Source: Gymnothorax reevesii | Lineage: Eukaryota > Chordata > Actinopteri > Anguilliformes > Muraenidae | Assembly (NCBI GenBank): GCA_029721435.1 | Contig: CM056580.1 | Span: 73,185,367 to 73,249,366 of the forward strand | Length of the DNA stretch: 64,000 nucleotides | Reading direction: 5' to 3' | Part shown: piece by piece, positions 46,005 to 57,689 of the stretch | How positions within the stretch are numbered: position 1 is the first letter of the stretch | Layout: each line of letters opens with the position of its first letter | Translations under genes and position numbers: made by a program | Notes under the pieces: model-generated | The model's database searches: none | What the model saw: the letters and a program-made list of their open reading frames with translations, nothing else | What the model was told of the DNA's origin: nothing

Positions 46005-46394
46005 CTAAGAGTGGGAACACTATTTTTTTAACGTAAGAACAATATAAGGGCCAATGCAATGGAGACGACCTTAGCCAATGGCAGCAGATCTCAGGAGCTG
46101 TGTTTAGGTGGCCCAGAAAAAGGTTATGGAATCGAACACACAGAGCAAGCACAAATGGCGTCATTCATGCGAGAGCTGGATACTTATCAAAACAAAATAT
46201 GTGCCCAATAAAATGGGCAGTGAGGATATTATGACATGATATCATACTTTATCAACAAATACCCTAGTTCACAGAAAATAATTTTAATCCAAAATATTTT
46301 GAAGTTATTGTCCATGTCCATGACCGTTGGGCATAATGCAACTGAATTTTGTCACATATTTTGCCATACAATATTGATCACTTATTGCTGTAAT
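46005..46394. other. Spacer
   Basis: No gene or element recognised. Confidence 0.5.
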
Positions 46395-46398
46395 TTAA

Positions 46399-47961
46399 CC
46401 CCTTTCTGCAGATGTAGATGCTCGCGTCTATAGATATGCAAATTTTAACACTTAGTTACAGTACTCGACCACAAGATGGCACCCCCGGATCAGCTATTGA
46501 ATATTCACAAGCAGGCAGAACTGAAACGCGATTTAGAGTACAGAGAAATTCCCTCCAATCCCTGTTTTTCAGGTGTATAACTCTACAGTTATAGTTCACG
46601 CCCTCGTGAAGCTTTCCCGGTAACGATGTATTGATAGACTCGTTTCTGATCCAATTCCCGAGTGTTTAAACTTTCCTTAATAACTGAAATACATTGATCG
46701 GACAATAAGAATAGGATACAAAGCTAAGCATAAAAGTAAGTTCGGTTGTGTTCTTCGAATGCTGGCCATGGTTGCGCAGCTGAAAATGATGCGATATCAA
46801 AGAAACAAAGTCAAAGACCGGCCTGAAGTGTTCAGTTTCATTTACGAGATACATGTTGTATGGACGCGGTCAATGGGAATTATTCCAAATGAATCAGTAC
46901 TGGAGGGTTCCTTCTACTCGATACATCTGTCTCTGGAGGAGGGCATCAATGAAGAAAACAGGTTATACTTCTACTCTGCATTTTGCTCATTATAGCTTTT
47001 TGCTGTAGAATTTATACTGCGTTTAAAGACATCGAATGCCGAGGTTTTCGTTTGTCCAAATGCATGCAGCCCACGCATGTCGGTAGATCCCTCGGTACGT
47101 TCATTACACCATTCTGTTGAATATGGAGGTATATGTCGTTAGATTTTTCCTGAAAGTGACATTTCTGTTCTGTTAAAATAAGGTGTATTTCAGAATTCAG
47201 ATATTACTGAGTTAGTGAGTTTTTACCGTTATAAGGTGTAAGGCTATGAGCTCGGATGTGAGAGTGGTTAGCTTTTCATTGCAGCGTGAATGTTAGACCT
47301 GTGTAATCAGCACTTTATTTAATGCTTGGGGGACTTTGAAGAAAAATGGACAATATTGTTAACTTTATTATGGAGAAAAGGCATGTTTTTTGTTTGGAGA
47401 GGTCACTGGTGACCAATGATGTTCAACTGCACTGATTTTGATAAATTCATGCTAAACTCAACCAGAAAATCATTAGTTCATGCTGAATTTCATGCCCCAA
47501 AAGTTGATTTGCGTTAAATATATGATTAATGTGTAATTTGACTGTGAACCATTTTGATGGATCTCAGACTTTGGGGAGACACCTGGATAGCTGTCTAATT
47601 TGGCTCATAGAAAGTGGGTAATCTAGAATGTAATGTTCAAGATGAATTGTACCTGTGGTCAAGAAGTTTATGATCCCAGAAATGTATAAATTTAAACCCC
47701 AGCAGTTTTTCATTTGTCAGTATTATTATTTTTTTCAAACTTTTGCAATGGTGTATTCTCATGAACATTTTTTATGTTTGCAGCCCCTTTTCTCCACGAA
47801 AATCATAAAAATAAACTGAAATGCAATGGGTGTCTAAATGCTTCAAGTGTGTAGACTCAATTGAGCCAAAGTTTTTCTGTCTGTGAAGCTGCAATCTTGA
47901 ATTATAAAGCCTTAAATCAGGTAACACCTAAAAAGCCAGATTTGGCTTCTGCGCAGAGGGG
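46399..47961. mobile_element. piggyBac-like non-autonomous element (copy B)
   Basis: TTAA lies at 46395-46398 and 47962-47965. The ends are CCCCTTTCTGCAGATG (left) and, read inward, CCCCTCTGCGCAGAAG (right). TTAA followed by CCC(C)T is the piggyBac signature. The left 500 bp match copy A at 38.9-39.65 kb in inverse orientation. No transposase is recognisable: frames such as 46759-46995 lack the piggyBac Asp motifs. It is probably an internally deleted or unrelated-cargo derivative. Confidence 0.75.
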
Positions 47962-47965
47962 TTAA

Positions 47966-48589
47966 GGGAAATATAATGGTTACTGCCAAACTTTATTCCA
48001 GTGAAGGTAATAATCCCCGTAAACAAACTACATACTATGAATAGCCAGTAGTAAGTACTCTTCTCTAGTTTATTTTCAAGTGAGGCGGTTAGTAAGTTTC
48101 CACTAAAAGATAATATTAATTGATTCAATATGTTCAACCTCTGTTCTTAAAATCTGTTTATTTAATGGCAAAATTAGCTATTCACCAAGGCTGTCTGGCA
48201 TGAATTGAGTGGATGGGTAAATCCTTTTTCTCCCTTTAAAGAGTCCCTCCCTTACTGTCTCCTTATGTCTTTCCTTGAACCATGAGATGAAAGATGTATG
48301 CACAGACTGGCATTTATTTTATTACTTTATTATTGATTCTTGACATAGCACATACACTTGCCGGGCAGCTTCTCGATGTTAAGATTCTCAGTTTAAATCT
48401 TGCAGTATTTAATGAAGCAGTACAGATTAAGATGCTTGCTCAAGGGCACAACGGTAGATCCCCGCCCACGATTATAAATCAAGTTCATCATCAAATATGC
48501 GTCCTCTGTGTCTGTTCCAAAATTCAGCTCGCTAACACAAGCTCCAGCACTGAAACTAGGCTTATGCTGTCGGAGGCGACGGCTGGGGG
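47966..48589. other. Non-coding; short repeat scrap
   Basis: GCTTGCTCAAGGGCACAACG at about 48434-48455 is a common teleost repeat phrase. Nothing else recognised. Confidence 0.4.
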
Positions 48590-49374
48590 TATATCCCCGA
48601 ACGCCTCCAATCCTCCAATTCCCCAATCCTTGAATAGACTTTCATTTGAACTTAATTTCAGGTCAATCGGTCAAATGGTTCTGAAGATATGGCCAAAATG
48701 GTTATTTTCCATCACAAAGCGCCTCCTGGTGGCAAAATATTGAACCATGCAGGTATGATGTCAGCATGTGACACGTTCTGAGGTCATGACCTTGCAGTTG
48801 CACGTAGTTTCATGTCAATTGGAGAAATAGTTCCAAAGATATAGCAAAAATGGTGAATTTTATTTGACAAAGCTCCACCTTGTGTCAGAATTTTGAACCA
48901 AACAGGTATAATGTCATAGTGGGACACATCCTCAGGTCATGCCCTTTCATTTGCACTTGATTTGAGGTCAATCGGATAAACATTTCCAGAGATATGATAA
49001 AAACAGTGATTTTTTTCAGTTTTTGGCCCCTGGTGGCCAATCTAGAAATTGTAAATTGTCTAAAATCGAATCAGCTCTTCCTCTTTATGATACTTACTCA
49101 TATGCAAAACTTGGAATTTCTAATTGAAATATTGCTGTAGTTATAGCGTTAACAGTGAAATCAGTTTTTGGCCCCTGGTGGCCAATCATAGACATCGTAA
49201 ATAGTCCAAAATCGAATCAGTTCTTCCTCTTTATGATACATACTTATGTGCAAAATTTGGAATTTTTAATTGAAATATTACTGAAGTTATCGTGTAACAC
49301 GTAGTGCGGCGGCGGCGGCGGCCGGACCAAAAACATAATATTCCCCGGAAAGCCATTCGGCGTTCGGGGATATA
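48590..49374. mobile_element. 785-bp element with 16-bp perfect inverted ends and internal tandem units
   Basis: The ends are TATATCCCCGAACGCC (48590-48605) and its exact inverse (49359-49374). The interior has two sets of tandem units. One is three copies about 152 bp apart of a 'ggtcaatcgg..aa..ttc..agatat' unit (near 48658, 48810 and 48963). The other is two copies 145 bp apart of a TTTTTGGCCCCTGGTGGCCA unit (49021 and 49166). A (CGG)5 run lies at 49307-49322 beside the right end. There is no reading frame. The phrases are common in teleost intergenic DNA, so this is probably a non-autonomous repeat family. Confidence 0.75.
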
Positions 49375-49887
49375 ATTAAAACTCAGTTATTTGGAGTGTT
49401 TAATTTTGCCTTGCGCTACATTTTTACAGACAACCGCATTTCCATGGCATTTTAAAATAGAAACAGTACACTTGGGATTAGCTATGACAGCAGAGGAAAG
49501 GATGCACTTCAAAGTCAAAACCCTACACCTTCAAGCACTTGCGCACACACACAGACACACACACGCACACACTCACACACACACACACACATACAAAAAG
49601 TGACATTTCAGTGTCACACAAAAGACCAATCAGAATTGAGGGATCCAGCGGAGGGCAGGTCTTCACACCAGCAGTGGGAGAGGTATGATGGATAGCAGAG
49701 CCCTTGGGCAGAGTGCCAAGGGGGAGGGAGGGAAGGAGGGAATGAGAGTAAGAAAGACAGAGGGGGAGAGTAAGCAGGCGGGAGGGAGGGAAATCAGGCA
49801 GGGAAAGCAAAGGAGAACGGTTATGTTGGAATGTGACTGTTCACTTCCTGGGTGATGGGACATACTACACGCACAGAAGAGACGGGG
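49375..49887. other. Region upstream of putative exon; CA and purine tracts
   Basis: A CA-rich tract lies at 49543-49593 and an AGGG/GGGA purine-rich stretch at 49720-49800. Such tracts often border vertebrate promoters, but this is not diagnostic. Confidence 0.6.
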
Positions 49888-49895
49888 GATAAAAG
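49888..49895 (+). promoter_or_regulatory. Possible TATA-like box
   Basis: GATAAAAG lies about 80-90 bp before an ATG-containing exon-like segment with a strong splice donor. That would place a transcription start near 49920. There is no initiator or transcript evidence, so this is tentative. Confidence 0.25.
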
Positions 49896-49977
49896 AATAA
49901 CTTGTTTCGTGTCTGCTGAGCCCGAACTGCTCTCTCCACAAGCCAGAGCCATCAGTCTACACACAGGCAGGACCTAC

Positions 49978-49999
49978 ATGCAGACTGCCATGAGTGAAG
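49978..49999 (+). CDS. Candidate first coding exon with strong splice donor
   Basis: ATG at 49978 is followed in frame by a second ATG at 49990. The reading MQTAMSE plus one base ends at GAAG followed by GTAAGT (50000-50005), a near-ideal donor. The preceding ~60 bp are C/A-rich like a 5' UTR and a TATA-like box lies upstream. A short initial exon before a long intron is common in fish neural genes. Too few residues are encoded to name the gene. No second exon is recognised in the window, so it is either beyond 64 kb or not real. Confidence 0.25.
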
Positions 50000-50005
50000 G
50001 TAAGT

Positions 50006-52469
50006 TACCCCTGGCTTCTCTCTGAGATCTACTCTAGCTGGGTCTGCCTGTGCTAGAGCCATTCCATTGATCCAGCACAACATGGCTGTTTACAGACTGT
50101 TGTATTTTCTTGAAATTCACTGAGGTATCATGAATGGACTTTCTGTGCCAGGAATAGAAGTGTGGACTATATTTGATCTAATGTGCTCACTTATTGTATT
50201 GTTTGGATGCTAGATAATTGGGGCAAGTTTCTCTGCTATCGAGGAGTAAAAATATTCAGCGTCATTTATCTGGGGAAAGTTGTTCAGATAATTTGCTTAT
50301 TGTATTCATTTGCTTGCTGGATATTTGGGGCTTGTTTCTGCGCTTTGGAAGAATAAAAATATTCAACATCGTTAATCAGGGGTGCTCAGTAATGTCTTTA
50401 GTTTATTTCTGTTAAAATCCAAGACTTCAGACGGCATTAAAGTTCTTGCATTAAAGAGTTGCTGGTGAGTTACATGACTGTGATTAAAGTTGTCAGAAAT
50501 CAGGCATGGGTAAAACTTTGCATGCTTCAACACATTCTTTTCTGTGAAGCTAAGAGAGAGAAAATCTAACACAGCTACTTGGGTCTTCTAAATGTCTTAC
50601 TTTTAATGGCACAAGGATAAATTAAATTGTTTTGTTTGGTTTTACAATCATTTTCTGAAATAGAGATGACTCGGAAAAAGGTACAAGATCCTTGAGGTTG
50701 CAGACAGGCTTTTATAGGATCCTAACTTACTCATTTATGAAAGGTAAAATCACTGTTTCACTGGAAGGCCCCAAAAAAGACTTCTCAGGTTGCATTTGAG
50801 CTTCCAAAAAGATAGAAATTGAATTGTATTTGCCTCAAAGCAGAGTGTGGGGTATATTTTAATGTGACCTCATTTTCTGATGAAGTATTACTGTGCAAAT
50901 CTAAATGAAAAGGAATTACCAAGAAAAGAGTTACACCATACCTTCCACACCAATTTCTTTGCATTATGCGTATGGTGCACATTTCACACGATACCCACTG
51001 TCTGGGTTAATCCAGGGAGTAACAGAAAGCCAATACAGAGCGTAAACAGGAGGGCTGGTTCAGGCATGTTCTGCCCTGTGCTACAGTTTTTTTTATTTTT
51101 TTTACTATATTTGGAAAGCTGAACACAGAATGGGTGTGGAGAATTCAGAGGATCAGAACAGTTCAAAAACTTAATAACAGATATTTTCATTCCCGTTCAG
51201 TCACCATGACCCAATAAAACTGGCACCCTTAGATTTTCTAAAATAAGCCAAAATGAGTTCCTTTTAAAATGTATTTTAAAATGAAAACTACTTTAACTTT
51301 AACCTCTTGGGGCCTTGTTCAGAACATCCATGCATGTGCGAAATCATTATGTGATATTGATAAAATCTTGATAAACCATGTCTAAAGAAAGAAAGAGATA
51401 TTTATATATATTTAGATGTCTGAAAGTACGCAATTCAGCCAGTCATGCTTTAACCTTTTACCCTGGTGACTGCTGCTGATGGACCAGTGAAGGCTGGCTG
51501 AGGTATTTCTCGGGAGAGACTAAATGTCATCTGTCATAGAGCTGGCAGAGACAGTGCAGCTCTCTCAAGGCTTCGGTATGCCTCAGTATATTTCCCATTT
51601 TACCACCTTGCACGCCTATAAGGACCTCCATTTCACATACAGAAGGTGGAGCTTCAAACTAGCTGAGAGTGTTAAAGACCTGCTGCTCTCACTTGGTAAA
51701 CAGCCGGGGAGTTGAACTGGCACGATTTTTTTCCATTAGATTCCAGACACACAAATGCAGAATACACCAAATCCAGTCATCAAAGGCCTCAAACTAAGCA
51801 GTGTTCATCATTCCTGGCAACACTTAAATTGCAGAAACCCAAACCAATACCTTGTTAGCATAGAACAACAGCGACATAATAAGCAAGAATAGCCTTCACT
51901 ATCTCAGTAAAAACAATGTTTTCTAGAATGAAAAATGAATGAATGAGCCGCAAAAAAAAAAAAGTTAGAATGGAATGGAAAGGAAAGTCGAGTCGACCAT
52001 TATTTGGTATGTTGGGGCTGCACTGAACTGTGAAATGATGCTGAGGAATGTCTGGAAGCCAGACTGGAATGAGGAAGCAGATCTGTATTAGGGACCTGGC
52101 CCCACAGGCTAGGCCCCACTCGAGAGACATTGGTATCCCTCTCCAACTAATAGCATGGATCAGGGGGACAGTCCTATGACAAGCTGACAGGTTTATCACC
52201 ATCTCGCTAACCTGGTAGTAACCATTTCATAACTGAATGATTCTGAGCTTTAAACAGTAACAAATGGGTGCACCTCAAATGTGCCTCAGTTCCAGTCAAT
52301 ACTCAAACTACTGAGCTGCATATCACTGGCAGTACATCTTATGCAGACCATGTTCACCTTCTCTCTTTTTACCCAAATCTATCAATTGGCAGAAATTATA
52401 AATAAACAACCAAATAACTATCAGAATATATTATCTTTAGAAATCCCTCGACTTTTCCACTTAGTATAA
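50006..52469. other. Non-coding (possible intron)
   Basis: No exon-like frame with splice context or transposon termini seen. 51470-51720 is balanced in composition with an open 63-codon frame and could be conserved non-coding DNA. Confidence 0.4.
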
Positions 52470-52471
52470 TA

Positions 52472-53265
52472 TACTGAGTCAAAAAAGAAACTTCACACTC
52501 ATAAATTTGTAAATATTTTCTTGAAACTTTTAATTAAAGAGTTTTTATTATCATGAGGGGTAAATGCGTTGTCAAAGACATCATGACACACACCAACTCC
52601 GACGTGCACAGGTACGTAGCACGTGCGAGCGTACTTTAAGCTAAAACCATGTTTTCTCGTGTTCCTAGTCACAAGACCATATGAGAGATGTGCAACTGAG
52701 CTCACGTTAGCACGTTAGAGTGACATCTCGGAAAAACAAGTTTTCACAGTTAATGATTCGTTGATTTTCAAAACCATGGCTGTCAAACATTCAGCGTGAG
52801 TACGGGAATGCCCGTCACTGACGTTTCAAGGGTTATGGGATGCAGTCGACGGACTATCCATGATCTTCGGACACGTCTCCAACAAACTGGCACCACAGCT
52901 GACCGACCTCGTTCTGGTACCCCACGTGTGACATCAAAAGCAGAAGACCGACAATTGTCTTACGTCATTTGCATAATCGATTTGTCACTGCAACGCACAA
53001 GGAATGAATTGTTTAGAGGTCATATGACTGCCCAAACCATACGTAATCGCCTGTGCACTGCTCTTATTCAAGTTGTAACTTACCATTTTTACTCTTGGAC
53101 ATTTCCGTAGCATTTCCGGTGGAACTGGTTACATTATGGACATTATTTTTATGATACACTATCTTTAATGAGTACAGAATTAAATAAAATCATTATTTAA
53201 AATCTCATTTCATGTACAACTTAGCGACCTCCAAACAAGTGTGAAGTTTTTATTTTGGCTGAGTA
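52472..53265 (+). mobile_element. Third Tc1-type element, 794 bp, internally deleted
   Basis: The ends TACTGAGTCAAAAAAGAAAC and, read inward, TACTCAGCCAAAATAAAAAC both continue CTTCACACT. TA flanks lie at 52470-52471 and 53266-53267. The interior encodes only the N-terminal DNA-binding part of a Tc1-like transposase. This family differs from the other Tc1 types in the window in both ends and protein. Confidence 0.88.
52776..53065 (+). pseudogene. Tc1-like transposase N-terminal fragment
   Basis: GMPVTDVSRVMGCSRRTIHD is a first HTH, RLQQTGTTADRPRSGTPRVT is the linker with a GRPR-like hook, and GHMTAQTIRNRL is the second HTH. No DDE core follows; the frame runs into unrelated text before the 3' TIR. 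A possible start ATG at 52776 is out of frame with the HTH stretch, so a frameshift is present. Inactive. Confidence 0.85.
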
Positions 53266-53267
53266 TA

Positions 53268-54000
53268 AAAGAACTGTAATTCATTAAAATTCAGCGGAAC
53301 TCTGAGGATACAGTTCAATCAAAACTACCCTTTGCCCACCGAAAGCATAGTCTAATTGGCCAGCGATTGCTTATTTCGAAATAGACCTTCCCAACACTCT
53401 AATGAATATGGATTTTCTACTTATTGACCATGAACCCTGTTGTGCTTATTCAAAAGCATTCTGGAGAAAATCTGCAAATAGCAAGGGCTTCTTAACTTGC
53501 ACATTGCCAGTCTCTCAACACAAAAAGTATGTTGGCTGTTTTGAAAGAAATGAGGGAAGATACTAACCCTTAGAACGCAAAATGCAGCTTTTGTTGCACA
53601 ATCCTGTAAGATGTCAAAATCAAAGCTGTTGAAAACCTATCATCATGTGATGACTTGTTTAAAAGAGCTCCCTTATTTTGCAGAGAAATTACAAATATTG
53701 AAGCATTAGCTGCTTCCTAATGCTAGAGAAAAGTGTTCTTCACTGTTAGTACAGATACTCAGGAAATAGCACTGTGCAGGCGTAAGGGAGATTGTGCAGA
53801 AGTTCTCCTTGCACATCAGAGGGAACCACTAAACACAAGGACAAAAGTAAGGCTGGTGTGTGTGTTTCAGATAGATGAAGAAACAGAACAATAAATGAAT
53901 GGTGGGAGGAATATTGCTAAGTTATTAAAAGGAGCTCTGACACAACTTTTTACTTTAACAAATCTTTATACGTTCAAATCGAGGAAATCTCATTTATACT
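53268..54000. other. Spacer
   Basis: AT-rich, nothing recognised. Confidence 0.5.
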
Positions 54001-54334
54001 CCCGTCACACCGGATTGGAGGTGCCACTGCGGATTTTTGTCAAAATCGCCATCACCGCAGTGACACCGTCAGTAGTGTTTTCATAGTTTTCCCCTACCCG
54101 TCAAACGTGTTTTTCTTCGCGGTGCTACTGGGAAACCGATTTGATGGCGATGCCACGGCGATTATTGGCGGCAGTATTGCGGTGTTGGCGGCAGCGTTGA
54201 GGGGCCAGTCAGGTGCTACTGTGGGGATGGCGATATTACTGAGGTGCTACGGCGGTCGTGCTGTGGCAGCAGGTAGGCTTCGTGTCAGCTATAAATGAGA
54301 GATGGTTTTCGTTTCTTCAATCCGGTGTGACGGG
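54001..54334. mobile_element. 334-bp MITE with 17-bp perfect TIRs
   Basis: It starts CCCGTCACACCGGATTG and ends with the exact inverse CAATCCGGTGTGACGGG. The interior is unusually rich in CpG and GGCGGC/GCGGTG words compared with its flanks, and has no coding capacity. No clean target duplication was found, so the superfamily is open. Confidence 0.85.
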
Positions 54335-54965
54335 GGCATTATTGCACTGGAACAATCAACAGGATTTAAGAATGAAAAAAAAAATACATGTGCATGAAAA
54401 TAAAATGGCTCTTGGTTAACTCATTGTCAACTCCAGTTCATAAAACGGGTGCTTCCCATCCTTAAATGGTGAAATGGTGTGGTGAACGCTAGCTAGTTGA
54501 CAAGCTGGCTTGCAAACTAATGCACAATTCAACATATTTTCCTGGACACCGGCAAGTGTGGAGGACAAAAGTTAATCTTGTTCCCTACTTTCGCTGCTGG
54601 TTGTAATGATATGGCCGATTGGTGCGAGTTGAGAACAAGGAAACTCTAAAACCGAAACTGAAACAAACGTAAAATTATTTAACGAGGCCTTTGGGAGACC
54701 GAAGAAGACTTTCCAAATAGCCTGCTTTCATATTATATCTACACTAACGAGCCCAAATAGCCTGATGTGAAATAATAATGGCGCTAGATGAAAAAGCAAT
54801 CTCAGTGTCAGTGTTGCTTGCCAACCATTCTGTCCACTCTATCTTGCTTGGTGAAAAAACGAATACTTCTCAATTTTATTGTTGCATTTTTACCAATAAA
54901 TTGTTGATTATTTTTCTTGTGTGTTTATTTACTGGGCTATATGTAGGGTAACCATTTTATAAAAG
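54335..54965. other. Spacer
   Basis: Nothing recognised apart from an A run near 54373-54383. Confidence 0.5.
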
Positions 54966-55107
54966 CAATAAGCCCCTAGAAACAGTGGGTTACAGAGATT
55001 TTATAACGGCGGAGGGGCACTAAGGCACTGCGCTGCGCGTCGTCCCTTAGCACGCCCCTCCACTGTTATAAAATCACTGCAACCCACTGCTTCTCAGGGC
55101 TTATTCC
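54966..55107. repeat. Hairpin MITE, ~62-bp arms
   Basis: The left arm (54966-55026) contains AATAAGCCCCTAGAAACAGT and ATTTTATAACGGCGGAGGGG. The right arm (about 55042-55107) is their inverse with a few changes. The ~15-bp loop is GC-rich (CTGCGCTGCGCGT). A recognisable teleost-style snap-back repeat. Confidence 0.85.
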
Positions 55108-56983
55108 TTTAATATTTCCCTGCGCTGAAAACAGTTATCATGGGTTCCTATTTATGTGACGAAACAATCCTATCCAATCTAAATTAACAAAATTAGGTTT
55201 GTGTGCTTTCTAATAAAAGTTTATTTGTTAAAAGAAAGAAACTAAGCATAGAAATTTTGAAATTAGTTGTAACAAACTGACGCTGTATTTTCACTTTGTT
55301 CCATCGTCTGTCAAATTTTTTCAGCTTAACAAGCTTGTTTGTCCTGCTTACATGGGCTTCTCTACTTGCATCGCGATGGACACCAACACTGTTGAGCTCT
55401 GACACCCCCAGCAGCTCAAGTAACACCTTTCAGAGTGGCACTGCACTCGCAAATACTTTTTTCAAGTGGGCTGAGTTTTGCTTTGTGTCTCAGTTATTCA
55501 AGGGATCGATGCGGTCAGCCAGATTTATCCACATGCCTAAGGCACATATCCTGAGTATCCCAGCATCCATCTGTGCTTTCCCATCTGAAATTAGGTTGGA
55601 CTGCTTTACCTTCTTCCCTGTTTCAGCAGTCTCATTTCATTCCACCTCAACGGAAAGCAAGTCCAACAGCGAGCCTCTCAGGATTTGAGAGGGAAAGTTG
55701 AACCACTCCTCTGTGTATGCTTATTTGTGCAAGACAAGTACACTATTTTTGGAATGACCTGAATCGCTCTTTTTAAAATTCTGCAGTATTACTGCATGTA
55801 TGCTATATATTTGTTTTTTTTTCATATATCGCTGACATACAGAAAGCTGCAAGGCATAGTTTTCTGCTGTCATTGTTCTGTTCAATTTCCCTTCACTCCA
55901 TTCAATTTTTCGAAATCCATTTATGTCTTCTTTTCTAATAAAATATACATACCAGATAAATTCAGCAGGCAAGACATCAACCTTTTCCATCAGTGAAGAA
56001 GGAATTCATCAGAAAGTGCTCTGTGAATTCAACGAAAATAAATTTTGGAGTTAATGACAGTTAGAACTAGCACAAATATTTCTAGCAAGTGAAAATTTAT
56101 TGGCTGTAGGGAACATACACTGAAGAACGTCAGTGCAGTTGCATGTAACTGAAAAATATCCACAGAAAGTAAACTTTTCTAAAGTTGGAGTGATTCCATG
56201 CACTGTCTTGTTGATGAAAAGCCCTGCTTAATTTTTCAGCATGAATTACTTTGGGGAGAACAGTCTTTAATGGGCTTCATTAGATATTCATTTTATTTAC
56301 TTAGTTCTGCTCAAGATATTAGCAGTTTTCAAAACAAAATATATTTCTGAAGGCATGAATTTCAAGATAAGTCTGCATTAAAGAGATACAAGTGAAGGAT
56401 TTGCTATTGTTTCACATAAATTTCTCATCCCTTCTATATAGTAGCCGTTGTTGGCTGACTAAATCAAGCAGTGGTAGTGATGGTTGAGTGCTGTTTTTTT
56501 GTCCCAATCTTTCAGAAATTATATCCATGTTTTATTGTTTCTCTTAAATTAGCAGCACAAACTCAAAGTTAATTTATTTTCTGCCTGCAGTGTTCGTTTT
56601 ACTTTACTCTGCAATTCAATGTCTTGGTTAAACATTTAACTATAGTGCTTGTTCATAGGCTGTTTATGGCTGTAATATATGACTAACATGAATATTCAGA
56701 CACAGGTGTCGTGAAAACTTGGCTTGTATCATTCAAATATGATATACAATTATTAGAGCAATTGATTTCCAACTTTTTGCATGTTGAGCTTTAATTTAAA
56801 GCAAGCAATTCTTCATTGTCTGTTCTTAATATCCATGTTGTGTAAGTAACTTAATTACACTCTCATAAACTCTAGTGCCCTGAATGTCTGTGCTCCTTCG
56901 ACCTCATGAGGGAGAAGTGTGATGGTTGTGAAGTATCCAGGACATGTCCAAGGGCTCTTTTTGTCTGGGAAAACCTCTTAAAA
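55108..56983. other. Non-coding; eroded minus-strand frame at 55.2-55.7 kb
   Basis: On the minus strand from about 55690 to 55193 one frame has only three or four stops in ~165 codons and reads plausibly (for example DGKAQMDAGILRICALGMWI and LLELLGVSELNSVGV). I do not recognise it. An old retropseudogene is possible. The rest is AT-rich and empty. Confidence 0.3.
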
Positions 56984-57350
56984 TTTTTGAACTTAAATTG
57001 TAAGTAAATTCTTCAAGGGTGATCCTCAAGTAAACTTTACGTGCGGATATAAAGTATATTTAACAACAAGGTTTATTTCACCCTAAGATGATATTTTGTT
57101 ATCCCTTTGTTGATGAGAGGATTGGTGAAGTTTTGTTTGGTATCTTAGCTTCAAACGTCCAAAAATACATCCATTATCAATAAAATGTCTCTATACTGCT
57201 TGTCTAAAGTAATCCAAGTATCCTTTAGCTCACATATGCCAAGACAAAAATTTCATCTTCGGGTGAAATATACCTTGTTGTTAAATATACTTTATATCCG
57301 CAAGTAAAGTTTACTTGTAGAATTTACTTACAATTTTTAAGTGCAAAAAG
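56984..57350. mobile_element. 367-bp MITE with ~100-bp inverted arms
   Basis: The left arm (56984-57092) and right arm (57254-57350) share TTGTAAGTAAATTCT, CAAGTAAACTTTAC, GCGGATATAAAGTATATTTA, ACAACAAGGT and TATTTCACCC in inverse order. The left arm has a 14-bp extra segment (GGGTGATCCTCAAG). The ends are fuzzy and no target duplication is certain. Confidence 0.85.
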
Positions 57351-57689
57351 TAAATACCACTCCAAATTTTTTTCAGTGTTCCCATACTCACTTCATGTTA
57401 GGAGTTAGGATTTACAAGAAAACCCACACCATCAGACAGCTCTGTTTGTTAGAGGCCTTTTAGGGACAACCTGTGCTGTTATAAAATAAGAGTATTAAAA
57501 ACACAGCAAAGAGCCTGAAGGGACGATTTCAAATAACAAGAAAAAACACATCCGTAACAACTTTTATCGTGCCATTTCTCTGTAGGTTCAGACAAAGGAC
57601 TGAAAGCATTGGGTAAATGTTCAATGAATACAAGTTGTTTTTCCAAATGTCTCGAAACAATGAGCTGACTAAAACAGTTTTTTTTGGAC
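57351..57689. other. Spacer
   Basis: Nothing recognised. Confidence 0.5.
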
